64,000 nucleotides of DNA, from assembly GCA_013397935.1 (NCBI GenBank), contig VZRN01002233.1, positions 1,137,198-1,201,197 on the forward strand, given 5' to 3'. The notes beneath the pieces were generated by a model that had not been told where the DNA came from, did no database searches, and saw only the letters and a program-made list of their open reading frames with translations. The position numbers and the translations under genes are program-made. The stretch is from Dasyornis broadbenti (taxonomy: Eukaryota > Chordata > Aves > Passeriformes > Dasyornithidae). This document shows positions 1 through 12,828 of this stretch, in pieces. Position 1 is the stretch's first letter; each line of letters opens with the position of its first letter.

Positions 1-1720
1 TCTTACGCGTTGATCTCATATTTATTTCATTTATGGGCTTTCTGAATGAACCTGTGATTAAAGCACATGCACAGCTCATTAGCATAATGAGATTTTTCCT
101 ACAAGCATGTAATGAAAATGAAGCAAATTCATTCTGTCATTTTACAGATGTGGAACTGCAGAGAGGATATACAACTGGCTTAAGGCCACCCTGCAGATCT
201 TTAACAAAATCCAAATCTTTTACCAAGTTAAAATCAACTGCTTTTAACTTCATGACTGGCTTTTTTCTTAACAAAACTCCACTGCTGTTCCTAGAACTAC
301 TCCCAAATCAAAACTATGCAAGGACAGAATCCAACACTAAAAGACAAAGGGGACTGGGGTTTGTTTGAATTTTTTTTTGTCCATAAGATCTGTTCCATAC
401 TCCATTGGGCAAGACAGGCTGTGTTTTGAATCAGACACTTCAGTCTGATACAAGCAGGTAGTGAAAGTCCCCCAGTAGATTTGTATTTACTGAAGTGTCT
501 GATTCAACATTGCCCTGTTCTCTTTTTCAGGAAAAAGGCACTGAACATCTTCGTTTCTAGACAGCATCAACTGTCAGACTGGTTTTTATGCAAAATATTT
601 TCAGTTCAAGCCTCTTCAATTTTTACTTAGCTGTGTCAGAAGAGAGGAGCACAAAAGCTGGCGACAGGTTGATGTTGGGGCAGCAGGTTCCCAGGGTCCC
701 AGCAGGACATTCCCACAGCCTGCCCTTCTCCAGTGGCGCACAGCACAGAGGCACTGGGGATGTTCCAGCAGGACCTGCTCAAATGAGCTTCCACCAGACT
801 TTCAGAGAGTTCCATTTCTGTTTCCAGCAGTCCTGCACTTTCAGTGTTCCCTATGGCTACACGAATGGTATTTATGTAGATTAAACCCGCTTCACTTACG
901 AGGCCCTCTGACAAAGAATGGTGCACAGAATAAATAATTAGGGTTTAAGATTATTTTAAGCATGAGATGAGCTCATATCTAGTAAACTTCTAAACTATTC
1001 GTGGGTACAGCATTTGTATTAAAATAATGAACAGTGACTGTGAGAGGAAGGACTGCAGGAAAGGCTGGCTATGCTTAGATTCCCATTTTGATTTCCACCC
1101 TTCAGAATTTTTTACTAGATTTCTTTCCTGCACGTGGCAGACTGACAAGGGGACTCTCTCTCCTCTCTCCCTACCATCCATCATGTAATCCAAGGCCCAT
1201 CTTGAAGCAATGATCCTGTCTGTCCCATGCCTGTTGCAGCATTACCACAAGGACCAGGATCCATCAGGGAACGTGCCAGCTGGCACTTTTCCCTCCCCTC
1301 TGCTTTCTTTCCCTGTGCAGGAGAAACCATTCCTTGCCTTCTGGGGCCAGCACTGGACCCACACTGTTCCTCCTAATGAATGGAACCTGTTCTAACGAAT
1401 GTGAAGCTTATTTGTGAGTGTGGAGCTGCTCTCAATTGCCTGACATTTCACATTTCTCACCATAAATCTGGGTAACACTTTATTTTAATTACTGGGACAT
1501 TTTCTAACTTTTATTGTTTCTGGCAAACACAAGCAAAATGAGCTCATTCATTATATAAGGTATGTGAGCTATTTCTTCAGGGGAAATTATGTTCTATATT
1601 ACCCTTGCTATGCAACAAGATGCCATTCACCTCTCTTGTACATGTCATTAAGTATCACAGAGACTGAGAAGGATTAACTCATCTTTTCCTGAATGACAGA
1701 GACCTTGAAAACTGATATAT
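1..1720. other. Gene-free flank, left end
   Basis: I see no exon with a homologous protein and flanking splice signals here. Open frames are short and unlike any family I recognise, and several begin at non-ATG codons. The one structured element is the perfect 19-bp inverted repeat at 426-507, listed separately. Confidence 0.6.
426..507. repeat. Perfect 19-bp inverted repeat, hairpin-forming
   Basis: The left arm TTGAATCAGACACTTCAGT (426-444) is the exact reverse complement of 489-507. After a 3x2 internal loop, 448-453 (ATACAA) pairs with 481-486 (TTGTAT), leaving a 27-base terminal loop. The fold spans 82 bases, about the size of a microRNA precursor. It could equally be a palindromic remnant of a small DNA transposon. 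Nothing in the sequence proves transcription. Confidence 0.85.
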
Positions 1721-1744
1721 CCTTCCTTCCTTCCTTCCTTCCTT
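1721..1744. repeat. (CCTT)6 microsatellite next to an N
   Basis: Six uninterrupted CCTT units end at a single undetermined base at 1745. The true length of the array is therefore uncertain. Confidence 0.95.
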
Positions 1745-1934
1745 NATGTCTTACATGTGATACATTTTGTTTCTGATTTAAATACTCCTATTATTGCAAA
1801 AATACATGAACTCTAGTTCTTAAATAGGCTATAATGGAAAGGGATTGTGGAAGAGAGGGCAAAAGAGCAGAGGGAAATGGAAAAGCTAATTGGTATTCTC
1901 TGTTTTCAACTGTTTGCATCCCCAAGCTTCTCTC

Positions 1935-1976
1935 CCTTCCTTCCTTCCTTCCTTCCTTCCTTCCTTCCTTCCTTCC
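1935..1976. repeat. (CCTT)n microsatellite, about 10.5 units
   Basis: A second pure CCTT array of 42 bases lies about 190 bases from the first. The minus-strand frames through it read as repeated Gly-Arg-Lys-Glu and are not genes. Confidence 0.95.
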
Positions 1977-4900
1977 GCATTTCCAACACACCCATTAATT
2001 GCCAGCAATTTTGTCCCATCTCCACTCCAAAGCTGGTGAAGACACCACCTCAAGGTGATATAGAGGGAATTCCAAACTGCAAATTTCAGACCTTGATTTG
2101 ATTTTTCCACGGTAATTTTGCTCTACAGTTGTTGCAAAGGCCAAGACAAGGAACAAACTGGTGAGGACTGCACTGTTCAGGGAGATGCTATGTGTGAGGA
2201 CTGGGCATCAGAGCCTGCACTCAGCACCCTGGGGAGATACAAAGGATTTTACAAATGCCCTGAAGCCTCAATGTAAAAATTCCTTTTAATTTCCAACCCC
2301 CTGCAGCAAAGTTCTATAACTTCACTAAGATGAACAGCACTAGAGACTGGAGAGCTTGGACTCCTCCAGCTCTCCAAGGTCACATCTGAAGACCTGCAGA
2401 AAAGAACACTCAGCATCTCTGGGCCTTATTCGTCCCTCAGCAGTCAGTGCCAAATTTCAAATGGAGTCTGAACACAGATTAAGTTTAGAGTCTGTATCTC
2501 CATAATGATAATTTGGGGCCAAGACTCAGTAGGTGCTGAGCACTCTGCAGGCAACAGAACGTCTCACTTGTAAACCCAGGCCATAACTTTTCAATTACTG
2601 AATTCAGACTGGACTGGAGAAATCATAAATCAGGCCACTCCTTCTGACAATTGTTTGAGCTCTAGAACTGGACTCCTGCTCTTGGCCTGTAGCAATGCCT
2701 CTCCCCTTGTCTGTGCATTACATCCCTCCTCAGACTGTACCTTCCTTGTTCCTACTGAACCTGAGATGAAGGAATTGGCCATTTGCCCAGGTGAAGGGGG
2801 GAAAAAAAAGGTAGTTACTGTAATGGAAGGGCTTTCTGACTCTTCTGACTGCAGAGTGAAAATCCCAGGCAGATAGCACAGAGCCTGTTTAATGACTCAC
2901 ACTCCGCTTTTTCACCAGGGAAAAATTTCAGGCCTGCACTCAGTTAAAAGATGGAAATCTTTATAAAACTTCCACAGTGGTATGTTACCATCTGTTCAGA
3001 AATTAACAAAAACAAAATCAAAGTAAGCAAATGGATTGATTTTCTTTCTTTCTTTCTTTTTCTTGTACTAAGAGCTTTCTGTTCTGTAGATAAGAGTGAA
3101 TCTCCGAGGGGAGCTGTGAGCACATGGAGTTCAGTACAAGAAAATAGAGACTTCAGTGTAATTGTTTGCGGGCTTTGTGCAAATCGACGTCCTGCAAAGT
3201 AAACTGTTCTCTCAGTGATGGCCGTTTCCTCCTGCAGTGATCAGGAGTGTTCCTGTCAGTCAGGCAGGCAGAGAATTTTTGTGTCGGTAAGCATTTGCAT
3301 GTGCTCAGCCCCAAAAACTCATCGGATCTGAACAGCATCCAAGGGCTTCTGATGAGACGACTTTACTGAAAAAGTGTTCCCTCTCCTGGGAACCAGGCCA
3401 CTGAGGATTTGGATGAGATGTGTATAATAACACAAAATTTCAATTTTTGGTTAGAGAAAAAAATAAAGAAATTGCAGACAGCAAATTTTGCTTCATTCTT
3501 TCTAATGCTTAATAAGAACACATAACTTTTTCCACCTGGTTTTGAGCAAGGACATATATTTCTTTTTTTCTTTTCAGAGTTGAATACTTGGAACTCATAC
3601 CATTTTCATTTAGCTATTTTTACCCGCCCTGCTCCTTCCTGTATCCATGGAGTTTCATCAAAACATTGAATTCCAGCCTCTAATGACATAACCTTTCCCT
3701 TTCCTTCCTATTCTCATGTCACCTCTCATTTTCTCACCCGCTCCAAAGCCTTCTCTGATTTTTAGATTTTTTCTACTTCAGACTTCTTATTTTCTTAATG
3801 TACTTTACATCAGCACAGCCCTCTACAGAGTGGAATATTAAAAAGTCACAAACTTCTGCATAAACAAGCAAATGAAGCAACCCACCTGCTGCCTCAGCTG
3901 AGGAGAACACCTTCTCTTCTTCCCTATCTAAGGAAAAATTTGACATCAAGCACACAGTTTTGTCTTACAGCGGTATGAAACTGGAATGATTTGACTCAAA
4001 TCACTCTGTGAGTGTCTTATCTGCTGCGCTGGGGATCAATCAGCTCCAGGACAGCTCAAGTGAAATGAAGAGAATGATTGCCACGTGAAGCTGAGACAAA
4101 GGGACGGTGACACACAGCCAACAACTTCACTCATTAAATGTGAGATAAAAGTGCCATTCCATGGATGTCTCAAGTTACTTAATGGATTAGCACTGCAAAA
4201 TACATGTCATAGTCTGGCTCTTTCCACATGGTTCCTACACTTGTGTATTCCTGCACGGCAGAGAGCTCCAGTGTGTGAGCTTGGAGGGTAAATGTAGGAA
4301 CAGCAATCTGGCATGAACATTCCTTGTCTTAGGAAAAAAATTGAACTGCAAATGGAATTCATTTGCTGATTTGCAGGAACAATGAAGTCAAGCAACAAAA
4401 CTTAGCAAACCATATTAAAAAGCATCTTCACAAGTGTTTTTGCAGGCGACAGAGGTGTTTATGAACCAAAAAAAGAGGTGTAGAAGTTACAATTGCTCTA
4501 GGGCAAATTTTAACTGGTTTCCCCTCCTTATTAGATTTCTCATTCATAAAAAATTGCTAGCTGACTTAGCAGGCACAGAACCATGTGGGATTTTAGGTGT
4601 TCCTAACCATCTGCACGCATTTTTTCCATTTGTCTAGCTAATTTTCCATTTTCAGTTTATTTGTTTTAATTTTATCTCTCTGTCTATATAATTAGAGTTA
4701 TCTGGAATATCAAGACAAGCCTTTATCCCAGCAGAGGAATGGTCAGTCTATTTGCTATCAGAAGCAAAGAACATAAGCACTAAGCTATCCCAAACTTCAC
4801 TGCCATTCTCTGCTGGCAATAAATAAAGTTCTTCATGCTATAAATCATATTTGATCCTGACTCTTTTTCCTGGTCTGGAGCCTGGAAGTTCAGAGTCCTT

Positions 4901-6373
4901 CCAAAGGGTATCACTGAAGTTCCCAGCCAGGTTTGCTCTCAGAACACGACATTCTTAAATCCAGAGGAACAGCCCCAAGTGAATCAGTTTGAGCTCTACA
5001 CTGACAATCTGCCAGGAATTGAAAGTCTCTGTATAAAACTGAATCCTGAAATGTGTCAGGTGCCCAGAATTTCCATCAAATTCAGCAGCTGAGCCACTGA
5101 GTGGGATTCAAGGATTAGAACATTAACTTGTGCAGAGTTACACCTATCCATAACTTCCCTATGGGAATGCCGTGCAGTAAGATTACAAGAGTAAGTCAGC
5201 AATTTCTCAGACCCACAGTCTTATCTTCTGGTGCCCAGCTAAAGTCTTTTATCAACAGAAAACAGCTGGACAGCTTTACACAAAAAGTTATGATCCTGCA
5301 AGATTCAGAATGTTATTTGCACGATAAGCTGAGAAATTAGGTTTGAAGTCTTTCCTGTGTTTAAGCCTAAAAAGAAAAGCTTAGTAAGATTCAGAAATGC
5401 CAAGTTCAGCCGCCTTACACATAGAAATTTAAATCTGTTTGGATCCATGCAGATTATTTTGGGTTGGCCCACAGAAGCTCCATGGGGAGCACCTCCAGGT
5501 TAAAGAAGATATGCAAATGAGAGGTGTGTGACACAGATTTGTACTGCATTTCATTTTTGTTCAGACCTAGAAGAGCTCTGTGACTAACAGTATCAATAAT
5601 AATGCTTCCTTTTAGATGTTCAGTCTTACCCACAGTGGAGTGGTGTATATTTAGACTTTGCCTGCAGTTTATCCATATTTAGTCTTTGTCATGCCCTCTT
5701 TGCCTACTTACTCTACACAGATCACTGACATTTTGATCAGTTGCAATTAAACAATTACACATAGAATGATGGACTTGTGAAACTTCAGAACTGAATTCCT
5801 GGTTCTTCTTCAGGTTGGAAAGGCCATTTTCAGCAAGTCAAATCACCCTTCCTTCTTCCACAAAGTGGGAATGCATCATATGACTTCCTTTACTACAGCT
5901 GCACATGGGCCATACCAAGAGCTGTGTGTTACAAGAGGGAACAGTGGAGAGGTCGTGTTTAGGACCAGCAACAAGACAATTTTGTCATGACCTACTGTGT
6001 TAACTACCTAAAGCAAGTTTTCATGCCATGTTTTCGTTCCTTCTCATCACAAGGAGGCCTTAAACTGCCTCTGTGAAGAGAGATTCTTCTGCCTCAGCAG
6101 AAAAAAACAGTGAGGTCCTTAAAAGGGCTGGTTATGAAAACTCAACAAGTTCACAGAGATGTTTTGTCATTTCTGTCCATTGCCCAATGATTTTCCTTAT
6201 ATATAATAAAGTCCATGAAATTTCTCTGGAAACAGGCCAGGCCACAGATCATGTTCTCATTTTATTTTAGTTCTAGGAAAAGCAAGCAAGAAAAGATTGC
6301 TTCTAAAAAGCTTCAGCTACTATTGCTGACACTTGGTTCCCACAGACATCTGTCAATAACTGGGTAATGGGGA
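1977..6373. other. Gene-free stretch
   Basis: No coding exon, RNA gene or full-length transposon is recognisable. Around 5765-5850 a few words (for example a GGTTGGAAAGGCC-like string) faintly resemble the 3' part of avian CR1 LINEs. The match is too weak to call. Confidence 0.5.
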
Positions 6374-6555
6374 GGTCTGTTCTTGGTGTCCAGGTCTCTT
6401 CCCAGTGTCCAGGAGGTCTGTTCTTGGTGTACAGGAGGTCTGTTCCTGGTATCCAGGTCTGTTCCTGGTGTCCAGTTCTGTTCCTGGTGTCCAAGAGGCT
6501 GTTCCTGGTGTCCATGGGTGTTCTTGGTGTACAGGAGGTCTGTTCCTGGTGTCCA
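6374..6555. repeat. Minisatellite, about nine 19-22 bp units
   Basis: About nine imperfect head-to-tail copies of GGTCTGTTCCTGGTGTCCA occur, some with an extra GGA spacer. Copies differ by single substitutions such as TTCTTGG for TTCCTGG and GTACA for GTCCA. Because the unit lacks stop codons, frames on both strands stay open across it (about 63 to 111 codons). These frames are repeat artefacts, not proteins. Confidence 0.93.
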
Positions 6556-9306
6556 GATGTGGGCCATGAGCTGAGCTCCATGCACTGGTCTCAGCCACTT
6601 GAGGGAATGCCCATCCAGATTTATTTTTAATGGATTTTGTAGCCACACACTTTAGGCAAATAGGAACATGCACTGTTTGTGCCATTTCAGAATCTTCCTT
6701 GAAAGCATTTCATGTGCACCACAAACACTTCCTTACACCTCCATGTTTCCCTTCCTTTTCTGTGCTGTGCACTGGAATTCTGGCTTCCAAAGGCATCAGA
6801 AGTGCCCCTGAATCTGTCTAAACAAATACACGGGCAGTTAATCTAAACCAGAGCATTCCCATCTGTTAGATCTCCCCAAAGCTGATATTTGGTAATGACC
6901 ATCACCTCCCAAGGGCAGGCTGCACCTCCAAGTGAAGGCAGTGCCAAGCATATTGTGATTTTTCACTTGCAAGATTTAACTTGGAACGATCTGGTGACAA
7001 TTCCAGAGTGGAAGTTAACAGCCAGTTGGAGTCACTGTTAGCATGCCAGGAGGAGGGGGCAGGGAGGGAAATAAACCTAAATTAGCTGTGGTTTGTGAGA
7101 AAGGGAGGTCAGCTCTGAAAAATAACATGATCCCAGTGGAATAAACAGTAAAGCAGATAAATAATGAACTGAGCCAGTCATGAAATAGAGGTCCTGTAAA
7201 TATTTCACAGTCATGGAAGGGGGGAACAAAAAGATTGACTGACCGGGCACCACATACTCAGAGGGAATGTATAGCCTCTGCAAAGGTGGCATGGCACAGG
7301 GGTGCTGGTCACTAACTCCAAGGGATTGCTAAACTGGACACAGAACAGCCACTCACACAGAGTTATTCTCACGATTTGTCAGCGCCTGAGCACTAGAACT
7401 CAGCATCTCAGCAGAGGCTGTGCGGCTGATGCTCTGCAGTCAGCCAAATGTTACCTACTTTAACTTCCAAAGTTCAACTTTGTACTCACTAAACCCATGT
7501 TAGTTGCCTTCACCGACATTTGAATTTTTAAGATGGTGTTTCACAGACACTGGATTTGGATAGCAAGTTATGCTCTTTGAAAGGCATAAAGATTTGCCTC
7601 AGATGATTTCAACTTAGTGCTCCCACGTATCACTCACTAGAAATGTGAAGTGCAGAAAGAAATCCAGGAGGTCAATATGATCAGTGAGATTCTGAAAACT
7701 TTCTTCAAAAAGAGAACCTTGAAAATATCATACACTCAAGCACATAAAGGAATCATTTTATATACTTTTCATCACACTAAAAAGATTGAAAGACTCTTTC
7801 CTTCTTTGTTTTCTTCACAAAATATGAGTCAGAGAAAAGATAAAAACTAGCACATTTTCATAATGAAAAGCTGCTCCGACCTCTAAGTTTATAATAATTG
7901 ATGCAGGGAAAGAAGGGGGAAATTTCCAAAAAAATATAAGAAAGTAGTAACTGTTCAGTATAAGTAAGGAATCAGTTGAGCGTTTAAAAAAATCTAGAAG
8001 TGTTTAGGACATGGGCTTCATACATGTCCTGTTGGGAATGGGATCATACAATCAACATAAACTAGCTATTTCCCCCTGTATTTCAGATCCTGAGAATAGG
8101 TCTGTGCTACCAGTCCAAAGAGTCTGAGGTGTCCTGGGGGAGTGTTTCCTGCCATATGGTCCCAATACGTGTGGCTCAGCATCAAGTGACCCACCTCAAA
8201 ATCAAGATGGCTGGGCACAAAATGCCCTGTGGGAATGGGCTGTGGCTCACAACTGCCAAAACCCTGCACAAGGTCAGCGGTGCATCCATGCACCACGAAG
8301 TTCCAGAGCCCAGGAATTTCTCCCTGAGCTGGAGAGTACCAGCACTCCCATCTCTTTCTGTACCTCTTGCAGAAGTTTGCAGTTTGGAAGCCACTCTGCT
8401 TATTGGCCATTTCCTGTTGACACAAGCAGTCAGGAGAGGGGAAACATCTGGAGATGTTGCTGTAACTTAAAGGCTTTCCCTGCACAGCCTGGAAAGACAG
8501 AACTGCTTCCCATGTGCCTTAATTCCGTGGAAACCTCTGCTGCCAACCTGCTCAGCTTGGTGGAGGACAAGGGCTGAGCTGCCACAGACATCAGACAACA
8601 TTCCACAAAATCATTAAAGAAGTGCTGGAAACAGGAAAAGTACCAATTTACTGAAAGAACAGTGAAGTGGGTTCTAAGTATGGAAGGGAAGTTGGACTGT
8701 TTCCACCGACAGTGCTGAGGTTATTTAGCACCTCAGTAAAGAAGTACCTGTAGAATATCACGGGTAACCTCCACCCAAGAACTTCAACAAGTCCTCCACA
8801 GGGTTTCAGAGCACTTATAGCAGTTACACTGTACTGACAAACTGAGGCACGAGCAAGCAATTCTCTCAAAAAACAGAGGAGGTCTGAAGAGAAGCACAGA
8901 TTTCCTGTGCTTTTAACCAGTCATGAGGGCTCTGCCTCATCGAGCCCACGCAGGTGATGGAAACTCATCAGAACCAAGGATCATTATGAAAGAGAGAGGA
9001 TACAAGGCTGCTCCAACACCTTCACCCAGCAACTCACTCAAGCCACAACTCAGAACAGGAAGTTTCAGTCAGACTTTCAATTCCCACACCAAGCTAAATC
9101 AATCTAATTCAAATACATTTAAAAGAAAAAGCCTTGAATGGAAAAAACCAGTCTCTTTATGCCACCCACTACCAGAAAGATTATTGTTCTTGCCTCAAAA
9201 CTATTTTTGAAAGCTGCTTGAATTTAGAAATCCAGAGATGGCATTATTTTTTCTCTGTTTGAATTTCTACACAGGAAAACAGAATAATTTGTGCAGTTAG
9301 CTAAGC

Positions 9307-9390
9307 CAAAAAACAAGAAAACAAAAAACAAAACAAACCAAACAAAAAAAAAACGCAACCTCCCCCCAAAAAAACAATAAAAAAAAAATA
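9307..9390. repeat. A/C-rich low-complexity tract
   Basis: The tract is runs of A separated by single C or G, with a CCCCCC block in the middle. It could be a degenerate tail of an old retroelement, but no element body is recognisable beside it. Confidence 0.8.
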
Positions 9391-9508
9391 TAGAAAATTG
9401 GCAGTGAGGAGGAGGGCCACTGCTGGATTAGAATTAATTTATGGTGATAGAATGACCCTGTCAAAAATCCCACAGGAAGAAGCATTTTTTAAAGTCTTTA
9501 ATCAGGCC

Positions 9509-9526
9509 TTTTTTTTTTTTTTTTTT
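9509..9526. repeat. Poly-T run (T18)
   Basis: Eighteen consecutive T occur about 120 bases right of the A-rich tract. Oppositely biased runs this close could be tails of two retroposed pieces, which I cannot confirm. Confidence 0.9.
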
Positions 9527-11629
9527 AAGTCATTCCATTCCCAAAAGCTTACTCCTCTGATCCTTCCAGTAATTTTGGGACCAAGCCTTTGTTTCTTGAC
9601 ACCAAACACAGTCTTATTTTCAGCACTGGGTCTCATGCAGTGCCCACTATCCTTTCCCTGACGTCGGCCACGAAAAGCTGCTTCACATAAAACTTTAAGA
9701 CACTTCCAGAGGTACCAATTAAAAAAAAAAGAGATGTCCATCCTTCACCACCATGAGTTAAAAGGGTTCTCCTGTTTTCTCACTGCTGTATTTTGTTTTA
9801 AAGATCATTACTGTAACAAATCCGGGGGTTTTTGAGCCATACAAATATCCCATCATTCCCGAATCCTTCCACATTCTCAGCTGCACAGCCAGCAGTACAC
9901 AGTTAAAAATATAGATATAAATATATGTATTTATGCTTCACGGTACATGTTACAAGCTCAAGTCTGTGCCTCCACACAGAAAGGAGCTGAAGCATGGTCT
10001 GCTCTGCTCTCTCCTTTTCCCTGTGCGTTTGTTCTCAGTGAAGGATATCAGACATGACAGCCCTGGAGTCTGCAGTCCTTTGTCTCCACAAAAGGTCCAG
10101 TTCTGACAGCGGGAGGCTGGGACTTCATTGGACACTGTTTCAGCAGTATATTTCAATCAACAATGCCTTGAGAAACTTCCAGGAACCACCAGCAAAAGTC
10201 AGGAATAAGCAATATTGAGGCTAACTAACCAGCCAAGGTTCTCTCTGAGAGCTCTTTCTGAGAACTACCAAGGAAACCAATTAAGATCAATTGCATTCAT
10301 CACTTAGGCCAGAACAAATCGGGGACCATGTCCCTGTTTATTTATGGGCCACTTGAAAATAGCCCTATGGAAAATAACCAGGGAGTTGCTACTGGCACGA
10401 ACTGGATTTGAAATGCAATCAAAGTTTCTGGTTTCCTTAGCAGAGAGTCTGTGAGCAAAGCACACCAGCCCTCCCCGAGAGCAGGCTCACAGAGCTGGGG
10501 GAGGGAAAGGGTTACCCAGTGCACCATAAATGTCACCAAACTATGCTGGGCACTCTGCTCCCCAGAGGGATTTTATTAGTATTTTCCACTAGCAGCAATG
10601 CCACAAGTACCCAGGAGTCAGAAAAAGAAATGGAAGCAGTTGTGAAATTGTCCCGTCTACTTTTACCGTCCACATGGAAAAACACACAAAAAGACTAATG
10701 GGCATGCACTGGGAAAAAACCCGAGATGACGCCCTTAAACTTCTTATTTCACAGTTTTTACGGAGACAGAGAACATCCTGAATGTTTAAGCTCTCCAGAA
10801 GCACTGTCCCTTTAAAGTCAGAACGTGACTTTTTTTCACCCACAAGAAAAAGTGCAGTTTCCCAGGTTCTTACTGGAAACATTTCTTGGGAAAATATTCA
10901 TTTCCAAAGCATTGTTTTTACACTTTTGGTTCACTGGTTGTTTGACTCTTGTAATGCTTTAATAGTGTTTTTACTCCATGAATGTTTGTAATAACTTAAT
11001 CCATCCTATTTCCTACAGTATCTCCTTTTAAAGATAATTATATCAATATGCTTCCGAAATTTTGCCATCCAAAAAAAGTTATTTTTTCTAGATTTTTTTT
11101 CTCTCAGTTGGGTGATTCAAAACAAGACTTAATGGTATGCTCCTGGCCCCCATGGTTTCTGGAAAAGCTGCTGTACAATTAAACTCAATAAATAACCCAA
11201 AAAAACCCACTAGAAACATAGATAATTGTAGCATTTTGTTAAGTTTTCACATTTTTCTTTTCTAGTAAAAGAGTTCAAGGTTAGCTACAATCTGCTGCAT
11301 TTTCCAAGACAAAAATCTTGTGCATTTATTTTGTGTTCATGTGCCCTAAGAAACTTTGCTTTGCTTTATTTGGGTTTTGTTTGGGGGGTTTTTTGGTGGT
11401 TTTTTTTCAGAAAGAGCTGCAATGGGATGTGTTCTGTAACAGGCTAAAATATATTCTAATAATTAAATTCTCTTACATATAGCCTTTAATAAGGGCCCCA
11501 ACCATATCTATTTACAACAGGAAATATCCAAGAACCTAAGCAGGTTTAATAGGCTTACACAAGTCTTTTTCTAAAGCTACATGTGGCCTTCTGCAGAGGA
11601 CATTGCTCCACTCAGTTCTTCCCAAACTT

Positions 11630-11658
11630 CTGTGCTATTTTGCCTCAAAATAGCACAG
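11630..11658. repeat. Perfect 13-bp inverted repeat, 3-base loop
   Basis: CTGTGCTATTTTG (11630-11642) is followed after CCT by its exact reverse complement (11646-11658). This is a tight hairpin in otherwise featureless DNA. Confidence 0.9.
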
Positions 11659-12800
11659 CCTGAAGCTGTGTCAAGCCTCAAAAGTTTTCACAGATTGTTG
11701 GAATTTAGGAATTCCTATGCTTTATGGTTCCGCAGACTGGTTTGGGCATTATGAGGGGTTGGCTCTTCCTGTCCACACTCGGGTCTCCTCTGCTGCCTTT
11801 TCTGATGCTCCACTTAGAATATGAACTAGCAATGTACATTTCTGCAAATTATTAAATTTAATGACAGTGATATCTAATCTTGTCAAACAAGATAAGGCCT
11901 TCCTTGTCAAGAACAGCCCTGCCCCTTGTCCTGGTGCTGATCAATTGGGAGTGAAGGAGGGCTGAAATGACTCAGAGCTGGGTGAAAGGCTCAGGGCTAC
12001 TGACAGGTTTCTCAAAGCAAAGATCAGATTCCATTGTACTTTTCTACCTCCATATCAAATTAAAAGACAGCATTGCAGCCTAACTCAAAACATCTGGCTT
12101 GAAGGCAGTATGAGCTTTTACTGCTCCTCAGACTCCAGACACAGTCTCAGACAGTCAAGCTGAATTTTGGTAGCCTGGCAGCCACTGTTCCCTCGAAGGT
12201 CCTCTGCTTAATACTGAGTGAGGGAAGGGCTAATGCTGCTTCTTAGCTGTTCATAAAGGAAACCAGAAGATTCCTTGATAAGATTTTATCATCTTCCCTT
12301 CCTCTCACTGTATTCACTGTTCAACAGGGGAATTTCAGTTTTGTATTCCCTGTCCCACACAGCAGTCAGAGGTTTCTAAAGGGGACCTCTGGCACTCCAG
12401 ACCAGACTGTTACCCACTAAATCTCTTTTCTCTGGAACATTAGAGATACTTCTCTAACACATCCAATATGTATCTGATGAAAATTGTTACCAGAATGTTT
12501 CAATCTCATAAGTTACAGAAAGAAGCCAACTGACAGCACTTGACAACATGGAGCGCGGTGCCAGAACGCAAACCAGTAAAGTTCCTTCTTCTTGAATGTG
12601 ACAAAATGCCTATTTTAAGCACACTGAGACAACAAAGTGCTGATTAACAGGCAGCATGTTCTTCAATGAAACGTATGAGTGTGTAGTCTTGTGCTAAATA
12701 CAGAAGATGCTGAAGGTATGTGATGATGAGTGTGAGAACGGCTCCCCGTCAACACACTGAAATTTAGCTTTAAACCAACTCACTAACAAAGTATCTCCAG

Positions 12801-12828
12801 CTACAGGGAGGACTGACCCTCCCTGTAG
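12801..12828. repeat. Perfect 11-bp inverted repeat, 6-base loop
   Basis: CTACAGGGAGG (12801-12811) pairs exactly with 12818-12828 across the loop ACTGAC. Immediately after it, two near-identical copies of AAGTGACAGGGACAA lie in tandem from 12841. Confidence 0.9.

Noticed and set aside
1791..2110. Gly-Arg-Lys-Glu repeat proteins
   Set aside because: These frames read through the CCTT microsatellite on the minus strand.
5765..5850. CR1 LINE fragment
   Set aside because: Only short words resemble CR1 and no continuous alignment or tail repeat is visible.
6303..6685. Repetitive Thr/Arg/Asp-rich frames on the minus strand
   Set aside because: They are translations of the minisatellite, whose unit lacks stop codons.
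8066..8577. Overlapping open frames of 111-139 codons on both strands
   Set aside because: The frames start at GTG, overlap each other and match no family I know. Local composition with few stop codons explains them.
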